Origin: an uncultured Ventosimonas sp.
GTDB lineage: Bacteria > Pseudomonadota > Gammaproteobacteria > Pseudomonadales > Pseudomonadaceae
Length of the DNA stretch: 12,802 nt
Reading direction: 5' to 3'
Assembly (NCBI GenBank): GCA_945283395.1
Contig: CALYQH010000011.1
Location: 1 to 12,802, forward strand
Part shown: in pieces, positions 8,045 through 12,802 of the stretch
Layout: each line of letters begins with the position of its first letter
How positions within the stretch are numbered: position 1 is the first letter of the stretch
Notes under the pieces: generated by a model
Database searches by the model: none
The model's input: the letters and a program-made list of their open reading frames with translations, nothing else
What the model was told of the DNA's origin: nothing
Position numbers and translations under genes: made by a program

Positions 8045-8506
8045 GTGATTGATAAAATTCCAACCGAATCTGATTGGGAAAATTACCAAGAAGATATAGA
8101 TTGTTTGGAAGCATATAATTTATTTGAGGGTAAAGACACGAATAGTTTAACTTCTTTATTTGTTGAATCTGTGGGGCGCTGTATAGACGGCTTACACTTC
8201 ATGCCAACTAAGGTATTTCATTATTATGGTTTAGCCTTTGCTAATTATGTAAAACTGGCTGAGACTTTACGGGGCTTACAAAATGAAGATAGAGCAAAAG
8301 CGGCCGAAGGTTTATTTAGTTTAGTTGAAAATAAATTACATATAGCCCCCGCCGATTTAGTGGCTATTTACCCCGAGCTTATTAAAACGCTTAATTATGT
8401 TGCACAACATCAAGCAAATTATTTTGTCGATCATCATAAAGGTGTTGACTTTAAGTCAAGGTTAGTCATTTTTAATGCCTTGGCCAAAGAGTCTCATATT
8501 ATTTAA
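8045..8506 (+). CDS. Unrecognised 153-aa soluble protein
   Basis: I do not recognise this protein. It starts with GTG at 8045, with AGAGG at 8032-8036 spaced 8 nt away, and codon use matches the neighbours. This supports a real gene. There is no signal peptide or membrane segment. The N-terminus is acidic and rich in Trp/Tyr (SDWENYQEDIDCLEAYNLFEG). The middle looks helical (FHYYGLAFANYVKLAETLRGL, A/E/L-rich to about 95). The C-terminus has a His/Tyr cluster (YVAQHQANYFVDHHKG, about 121-136), but I see no known metal-site spacing such as HEXXH or HXH with an Asp partner. It lies alone between dtd and lpxO, with 85-nt and 109-nt gaps, on the same strand. Cysteines are only two (20 and 46). It could be a lineage-specific helper or immunity-type protein, but nothing in the sequence decides this. 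Confidence 0.75.
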   Translation: MIDKIPTESDWENYQEDIDCLEAYNLFEGKDTNSLTSLFVESVGRCIDGLHFMPTKVFHYYGLAFANYVKLAETLRGLQNEDRAKAAEGLFSLVENKLHIAPADLVAIYPELIKTLNYVAQHQANYFVDHHKGVDFKSRLVIFNALAKESHII

Positions 8507-8615
8507 TAAGAAATGAATAAATATTTCAACTATGCAAGGAAATAATGAGTACCTTGTCCTAGCTAACATCTTAGTTGATAATATTGATTAGACTTTTAAA
8601 AGGTAGGAATAACAA

Positions 8616-9521
8616 GTGAAGATAATTATTATTGCGCTGTTGATTGCTAGTGTTTTATTTGTTCATTATCGTGGTCGTGTAAGGCATAAATGGAAACGTC
8701 AAATTAAAGACCATTCAACCTTTTTAGCACCTCTTAATAGTATTCTTTATTTGACTTCTAAACTACCTAGCCAGCCTTTTTATTCAACAGATATTTATCC
8801 TGAATTAAAAGTATTTGAAGATAAAGAAAATTGGCAAAAGATTAAAGAAGAAGGAATTAAGCTGTTAGAGGCCGGTAACGTCAAAGGTTCTGATAAATTA
8901 AATGACGCTGGTTTCAATTCGTTTTTTCGGAAAGGATGGAAAAGATTTTATCTTAAATGGTATGGTGAAAGTCATCCCTCTGCCATGGAATTATGTCCTT
9001 TTACTACTGCATTAGTACGTGATATCCCTACTGTTAAGGCAGCTATGTTTACCGAGTTACCCCCTGGGGCTAGATTAGTGACCCATAGGGATCCTTATGC
9101 AGGCTCATTACGCTATCATTTAGGGTTAGATACACCTAATGATGATAGATGTTTTATTGAGGTAGATGGTGAGCGTTATTCGTGGCGAGATGGTGAGGGG
9201 GTTATTTTTGATGAAACCTATATCCATTACGCAGAAAATATGACTGACCATAGGCGATTAATTTTCTTCTGTGACATGGATCGACCACTTAAATACCGTT
9301 GGGCTACTGCCTTTAATCATTGGGTTGGCAAACACATTGTAGCTGCTGCTGCTTCACCAAACTGTGATGGTGATAAAACCGGTGGAATTAATAAAGCATT
9401 TGGTTTGCTCTATAAGATACGTGAACGCAGTAAAAGAATAAAAGAACAAAGTCGCTTCCGTTATTATTTGGAACAATGGCTGTTATTAGCCTTGGTAGTT
9501 TGGATCATTTGGATTATTTAA
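8616..9521 (+). CDS. lpxO: LpxO, Fe(II)/2-oxoglutarate-dependent lipid A 2-hydroxylase (Asp/Asn beta-hydroxylase family)
   Basis: LpxO hydroxylates the alpha carbon of a secondary acyl chain of lipid A at the cytoplasmic face of the inner membrane, using O2 and 2-oxoglutarate. It is 301 aa, like Salmonella and Pseudomonas LpxO (~300). An N-terminal membrane helix spans about 2-18 and a second C-terminal one spans 287-301 (LLLALVVWIIWII). The beta-hydroxylase core has the HxD pair His157/Asp159 in THRDPYAGSLRYHLGL, and the distal His204 in FDETYIHYAENMTD, followed by an Arg at 213-214 in a position to bind 2-oxoglutarate. The GTG start at 8616 follows AGGTAGG (8601-8607). A hairpin with a T-rich tail ends the gene. 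Its likely substrate is the lipid A made with help from an acyltransferase such as the one at 1195-2085. Pseudomonas carries two LpxO paralogues, and the sequence does not say which this is. Confidence 0.93.
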   Translation: MKIIIIALLIASVLFVHYRGRVRHKWKRQIKDHSTFLAPLNSILYLTSKLPSQPFYSTDIYPELKVFEDKENWQKIKEEGIKLLEAGNVKGSDKLNDAGFNSFFRKGWKRFYLKWYGESHPSAMELCPFTTALVRDIPTVKAAMFTELPPGARLVTHRDPYAGSLRYHLGLDTPNDDRCFIEVDGERYSWRDGEGVIFDETYIHYAENMTDHRRLIFFCDMDRPLKYRWATAFNHWVGKHIVAAAASPNCDGDKTGGINKAFGLLYKIRERSKRIKEQSRFRYYLEQWLLLALVVWIIWII

Positions 9522-9528
9522 TGAATAG

Positions 9529-9566
9529 GGCTATTGCTTTGTCATTGAAGTAATAGCCATTATTTT
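9529..9566 (+). terminator. Intrinsic terminator of lpxO
   Basis: GGCTATTGCTT (9529-9539) pairs with AAGTAATAGCC (9548-9558) in an 11-bp stem with one G-U pair and an 8-nt loop, followed by ATTATTTT. It sits 8 nt after the lpxO stop. The 3' arm overlaps the probable -35 of the next gene. Confidence 0.6.
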
Positions 9567-9574
9567 GGCATAAT
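9545..9574 (+). promoter_or_regulatory. Probable sigma70 promoter of gap
   Basis: TTGAAG (9545-9550) and CATAAT (9569-9574) are separated by 18 nt. Transcription would begin near 9581, leaving a leader of about 36 nt before the GTG at 9617. The -35 lies inside the lpxO terminator hairpin. Confidence 0.45.
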
Positions 9575-9604
9575 ATAGGCACTGTGTTTCCTTTAGAAAA
9601 AAAT

Positions 9605-9610
9605 GGAAGG
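9605..9610 (+). promoter_or_regulatory. Ribosome binding site deciding the gap start
   Basis: GGAAGG lies 6 nt before GTG 9617. An in-frame GTG at 9584 has no comparable site and would sit at the predicted transcription start. The sequence SQTAQECL after 9617 also resembles the Pseudomonas N-terminus. Confidence 0.65.
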
Positions 9611-9616
9611 TGCCTA

Positions 9617-11074
9617 GTGTCTCAAACAGCGCAAGAATGTCTTACTAAGTGGACTGATCGGGAAGCTTTAGCTGAAACAATGATTCCTTTAGTGGGGCAG
9701 TTGTATCGTAATAACCATGTTATCACCTCAATTTTCGGTTTTAGTCTAATTAATCAATCTGTTATTGCTATTTTACAAGCCCATGCGGCTACGCGTTATC
9801 GTTTTGGTGACGAAGCGGAGTTAACTGTCAAAGAAACTTACCCTTTGTTGAAGGTGATGAGTGAGTTGAAGTTAGGATCAGCTACTATAGATCTTGGTCG
9901 GTTAGCCGTTAAATATAGAGAACAACAAAATTTACCTGTTGAAGATTTTTTACGGAAAGAATTAGCGGTAATTATTGATAAGCAAATTGCTAAACAACCT
10001 AATACAGCAACTGGCACAGATGTTGTGCTGTATGGCTTTGGTCGTATAGGCCGATTATTAGCACGCATTATGATCGAAAGGACAGGTGCTGGCGATGGGT
10101 TGAGATTAAGAGCTATTGTGGTACGAAAGGGTTCGGTTGATGATTTAGAGAAACGTGCTAATTTACTACGGCGTGATTCAATACATGGTGCTTTTAAAGG
10201 AACCGTTTTAGTTAATGAAAAAGATGATACGTTAATAGTTAACGGTAATCTAATTAAAGTTATTTACTCAACTGATCCTAGTAGTGTAGATTATACTCAG
10301 TATGGTATCAATAATGCGATTGTTATTGATAATACTGGTAAATGGCGCGATGAAGAGGGCTTAGGCCAACACTTAAAATGTAAGGGTGTTGATAGAGTAA
10401 TTTTAACAGCACCAGGTAAAGGTAAACTGAAAAATATTGTATATGGCGTAAATGATCAGTTAATTACCAAAGAAGATAAGATTTTATCGGCTGCTTCTTG
10501 TACTACTAATGCTATAGTGCCAGTATTAAAGGTTATCAATGATAAGTTTGGGATTGATAATGGTCACTTAGAAACAGTGCATTCTTATACGAATGATCAA
10601 AATTTGATTGATAATTTCCATAAAGGTAGTCGTCGTGGTCGCAGCGCTCCACTTAATATGGTAATTACTGAAACAGGTGCCGCGACTGCTGCTGCCAAAG
10701 CATTACCAGAGCTTGCAGGTAAGTTAACGGGCAACGCAATCAGAGTTCCTACCCCTGATGTCTCGCTAGCCATTCTTAATCTAAACTTAGCTAAAGCTAC
10801 TTCTAGGGAAGAGTTAAACAATTATCTTAGAGATATTTCCTTATACTCTAATTTACATAGACAAATTGATTTTATTGACTCAACAGAGGTAGTTTCAAGT
10901 GACTTTATAGGCTCTCGTCATGCCGGTATTGTAGATGCTGCAGCTACTATCTGTACAGCTAATCATGCTGTAGTCTATGTTTGGTATGATAACGAATTTG
11001 GCTATAGCTCCCAAGTGATTAGGATCGTGGAAAATATTGCTAATGTGAGAAGGCTAGCTTTACCTAAGCCTTAG
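9617..11074 (+). CDS. gap: Glyceraldehyde-3-phosphate dehydrogenase with N-terminal extension (Pseudomonas-type long GAPDH)
   Basis: It interconverts glyceraldehyde-3-P and 1,3-bisphosphoglycerate with a nicotinamide cofactor. From GTG 9617 it is 485 aa, about 150 more than classical GAPDH (~335). Residues 1-133 are an extra, mostly helical region (WTDREALAETMIPLVGQLYR, then SELKLGSATIDLGRLAVKY) known from a Pseudomonas paralogue class. The Rossmann motif GFGRIGR is at 140-146, catalytic Cys295 lies in AASCTTNA, His322 in TVHSYTND, RRGRSAP at 339-345 and WYDNEFGY at 456-463. After the second strand the sequence is RAIVVRKG, without the Asp/Asn-Asp that classical NAD-dependent forms use to bind the adenosine ribose, so NADP or dual use is possible. 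It has its own promoter and a strong terminator. In Pseudomonas the relative lies, as I recall, next to mfd; here the neighbour is a sensor kinase. The gluconeogenic direction is a reasonable guess for an organism of this group. Confidence 0.93.
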   Translation: MSQTAQECLTKWTDREALAETMIPLVGQLYRNNHVITSIFGFSLINQSVIAILQAHAATRYRFGDEAELTVKETYPLLKVMSELKLGSATIDLGRLAVKYREQQNLPVEDFLRKELAVIIDKQIAKQPNTATGTDVVLYGFGRIGRLLARIMIERTGAGDGLRLRAIVVRKGSVDDLEKRANLLRRDSIHGAFKGTVLVNEKDDTLIVNGNLIKVIYSTDPSSVDYTQYGINNAIVIDNTGKWRDEEGLGQHLKCKGVDRVILTAPGKGKLKNIVYGVNDQLITKEDKILSAASCTTNAIVPVLKVINDKFGIDNGHLETVHSYTNDQNLIDNFHKGSRRGRSAPLNMVITETGAATAAAKALPELAGKLTGNAIRVPTPDVSLAILNLNLAKATSREELNNYLRDISLYSNLHRQIDFIDSTEVVSSDFIGSRHAGIVDAAATICTANHAVVYVWYDNEFGYSSQVIRIVENIANVRRLALPKP

Positions 11075-11092
11075 CTTTAGTTAACTATAAGT

Positions 11093-11125
11093 AAAAAGGG
11101 TGCCTTTAGGTACCCTTTTTATTTT
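11093..11125. terminator. Bidirectional intrinsic terminator between gap and the sensor kinase gene
   Basis: AAAAAGGGTGCC (11093-11104) pairs with GGTACCCTTTTT (11109-11120), a 12-bp stem with one G-U pair and a TTTA loop. T-runs follow on both strands. The stop codon of the minus-strand kinase (11119-11121) lies at the end of the stem. Confidence 0.85.
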
Positions 11126-12802
11126 AGTGAAACATAACGGCTAATTAACGCTCTTAGTGCGGCAGGTTTAATAGGTTTTCTTATCTGTTCTAAGCGCGCA
11201 GCTGTTATTTTTTCAATGACATCAGGTGAATAATGAGCACTGATGATAATAGCTGGTAATAGAGGATCATGAAGCTGTTCTCTGAGCCATTGAATAAGTT
11301 CAATGCCCGTATAGCCATCATCTAAATGATAGTCTATTAGTAATAGTTGAGGTTTAATGCCTTTTGCTAATGCTTGTGCACATTGCTGTTGATTAAGCGC
11401 CGTAATTACTTGACAACCCCACCGGCTGAGTAATGTTTCCATACCAGTTAAAATGGATTGTTCATTGTCAACACAAAGTATACTAATATCTGAATTTTCT
11501 TTCAGGTCGATATTAGATGTTTCTCTCAACATTTCATCAAGTTGGGTAGTATTAAGAATGAGTGGTGTTTCATCAATAGGAACGGTTACACTAAAGACAC
11601 TACCTTTGCCTAACCATGAGTTTACTGATAAAGAATGATTGAGTAGCTTACAAAATCCATCGGCAATGGCTAAACCTAAGCCTAGCCCTTTTTCTGCTCT
11701 AGTCTGATGGCTATCTAATCTTTTAAATTCTTCGAAGATAACTTTTTGTTTGTCTTTTGGTATTCCTGGTCCTTGATCCCATACTTCGATACGAACTTGG
11801 CCTTTGAGTCTTCTTGCCCCCAATACAACTCGCCCATCGCCATATCTAAAGGCATTGGTTAGGAAGTTTTGAATAATGCGTCTTAATAGTTTACCATCGG
11901 TTTTTACAAATAGGCTGCAATTATGCACTTTGAATGTAATATCTTTAGGTGTTAAGGCTGATAGCTCCATATTGAGGGTATCAAATAAGTCATTAAGCGC
12001 TACTACTTGTATCTTAGGGGTAATTCGACCGCTTTCTAACCGAGACATGTCTAGTAGATCTGAGATGAGTTCTTCTGCTGAGTGCAAGGAGGATTCTAGA
12101 TGATTGACTAAATCTCTAGCAGTGTTTGGTAGCAGTTCTTGTGATAATGAGGCAGAAAATAATCGTGCAGCATTAAGCGGTTGCATAAGATCATGGCTAA
12201 CGGCGGCCAAGAATCTAGTTTTTGATTCATTAGCTTGTTCTGCATAACTTTTAGCTTCTACCAAAGCAGTGTTAAGCTCAGATAGTTTTTTAGTACGCTC
12301 TTTAACTCTTTGTTCCAGACTTTCATTAATTTGTTGTAAGGATTGTTCGGCTTGCCTAAATGCTGTGATATCGGTAAAGCTAGTTACAAAGCCACCACCG
12401 GGCATGGGATTTCCTATCATTTCTATTACTCGTCCGTTTGGGAACAGTCGCTCCGAAGTATGGGATTGGCCTAGGGATAACCAGCTTAATCGTTTGATAA
12501 CATGCTCTTCAGGATTGCCTTTGCCACACATACCTCGCTTTGCATTATAGTAAATTATATCAGCAATAGGTCGGCCTACTTGGATAAATCCCTCAGGATA
12601 ATCAAATAAATCAACATAGCGTTTGTTCCACGCTACTAAATGTAACGATTTGTCTATAACACTAATGCCTTGGGTGATATGTTCTAATGCTCCTTGTAAT
12701 AACATTCTATTGAAATGCAAAACTTCTGATGCTTCATCTACTATTAAAAACACATCTTCCATCTGCCTGTCTCGACCTTCACGAGCTGATTTGACCATGG
12801 CC
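11119..12802 (-). CDS. Hybrid sensor histidine kinase/response regulator with PAS domain, C-terminal part (5' end outside window)
   Basis: A two-component hybrid kinase. The frame is still open at the window edge (a GCC codon precedes the ATG at 12798), so that ATG is probably internal. Numbering from it: a PAS domain about 33-150 (GISVIDKSLHLVAWNKRY; FVTSFTDIT), a coiled-coil linker 150-190, and a HisKA domain with FLAAVSHDLMQPLNAARLF, phospho-His202. The ATP-binding domain has the N box NFLTNAFRYG (311-320), DQGPGIP (341-347) and GLGLGLA (371-377). The C-terminal receiver (about 438-559) has the acidic CVDNE (442-446), phospho-acceptor Asp489 in LLIDYHLDDG, Ser520 and Lys541 (RKPIKP). All catalytic residues are present. 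The QMEDVFLIVDEASEVLHFNR linker before PAS resembles, from memory, large Pseudomonas kinases whose N-terminus is a sodium/solute-symporter-like membrane domain (PA3271 type). That domain would lie outside the window. Signal and target are unknown. Confidence 0.92.
   Translation of the reverse strand, partial: AMVKSAREGRDRQMEDVFLIVDEASEVLHFNRMLLQGALEHITQGISVIDKSLHLVAWNKRYVDLFDYPEGFIQVGRPIADIIYYNAKRGMCGKGNPEEHVIKRLSWLSLGQSHTSERLFPNGRVIEMIGNPMPGGGFVTSFTDITAFRQAEQSLQQINESLEQRVKERTKKLSELNTALVEAKSYAEQANESKTRFLAAVSHDLMQPLNAARLFSASLSQELLPNTARDLVNHLESSLHSAEELISDLLDMSRLESGRITPKIQVVALNDLFDTLNMELSALTPKDITFKVHNCSLFVKTDGKLLRRIIQNFLTNAFRYGDGRVVLGARRLKGQVRIEVWDQGPGIPKDKQKVIFEEFKRLDSHQTRAEKGLGLGLAIADGFCKLLNHSLSVNSWLGKGSVFSVTVPIDETPLILNTTQLDEMLRETSNIDLKENSDISILCVDNEQSILTGMETLLSRWGCQVITALNQQQCAQALAKGIKPQLLLIDYHLDDGYTGIELIQWLREQLHDPLLPAIIISAHYSPDVIEKITAARLEQIRKPIKPAALRALISRYVSLK

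Noticed and set aside
8507..8615. CAAGG...CCTTG hairpin and a 5-codon frame before lpxO
   Set aside because: The 5-bp stem has a 12-nt loop and no T tract, and the frame is too short to support a gene.
9584..9616. Earlier in-frame GTG start for the GAPDH gene
   Set aside because: It has no ribosome site and falls at the predicted transcription start; GGAAGG points to GTG 9617.
1..12802. tRNA or rRNA genes, CRISPR repeats, insertion sequences, prophage or toxin-antitoxin modules
   Set aside because: No regularly spaced repeats, transposase or integrase sequences, or recognisable RNA gene signatures were seen on either strand.

Overview
The window is about 12.8 kb of AT-rich bacterial chromosome that is almost fully coding, with 12 protein genes. 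Ten are complete and one is cut by each edge. I see no RNA gene, mobile element, CRISPR array, prophage or plasmid feature. From memory of the families, the proteins most resemble those of Pseudomonadaceae: a GAPDH with a long N-terminal extension, the pip-dtd pair, thiD-thiE, and a PAS/histidine-kinase/receiver protein with the FLAAVSHDLMQPLNAARLF type of phospho-acceptor box. The low GC content does not fit typical Pseudomonas. An AT-rich, possibly host-associated member of Pseudomonadales (for example an Entomomonas-like insect symbiont) is the best guess, and it is an inference.

Layout. Position 2-952 (+) is the C-terminal two thirds of glmU (UDP-GlcNAc synthesis). A 242-nt gap follows, then a convergent LpxL/HtrB-family lipid A acyltransferase at 1195-2085 (-). 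Divergent from it is recN at 2223-3896 (+), the SMC-like repair ATPase. Next comes the thiamine pair thiD-thiE on the minus strand (5409 to 3977), translationally coupled by a 4-nt GTGA overlap. Divergent from thiD, three close plus-strand genes form a probable operon: a choline-binding periplasmic protein (choX), proline iminopeptidase (pip) and D-aminoacyl-tRNA deacylase (dtd). They are followed by an unrecognised 153-aa protein, lpxO (lipid A 2-hydroxylase), and the long GAPDH. The GAPDH converges on the C-terminal part of a hybrid sensor kinase (11119-window edge, minus strand), and a bidirectional intrinsic terminator lies between them.

The genes are mostly housekeeping. A functional thread is the cell envelope: GlmU makes the UDP-GlcNAc used for lipid A and peptidoglycan, the LpxL-family enzyme adds a secondary acyl chain, and LpxO hydroxylates such a chain. 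These three are not in one operon.

I found no convincing new multi-gene system. The items most worth checking are the orphan choline-binding protein, the unrecognised 153-aa protein, the GAPDH with an N-terminal domain and no acidic residue at the usual NAD-selecting position, a likely transporter-linked sensor kinase cut by the window edge, and the overlapping terminator/stop-codon and terminator/promoter arrangements.
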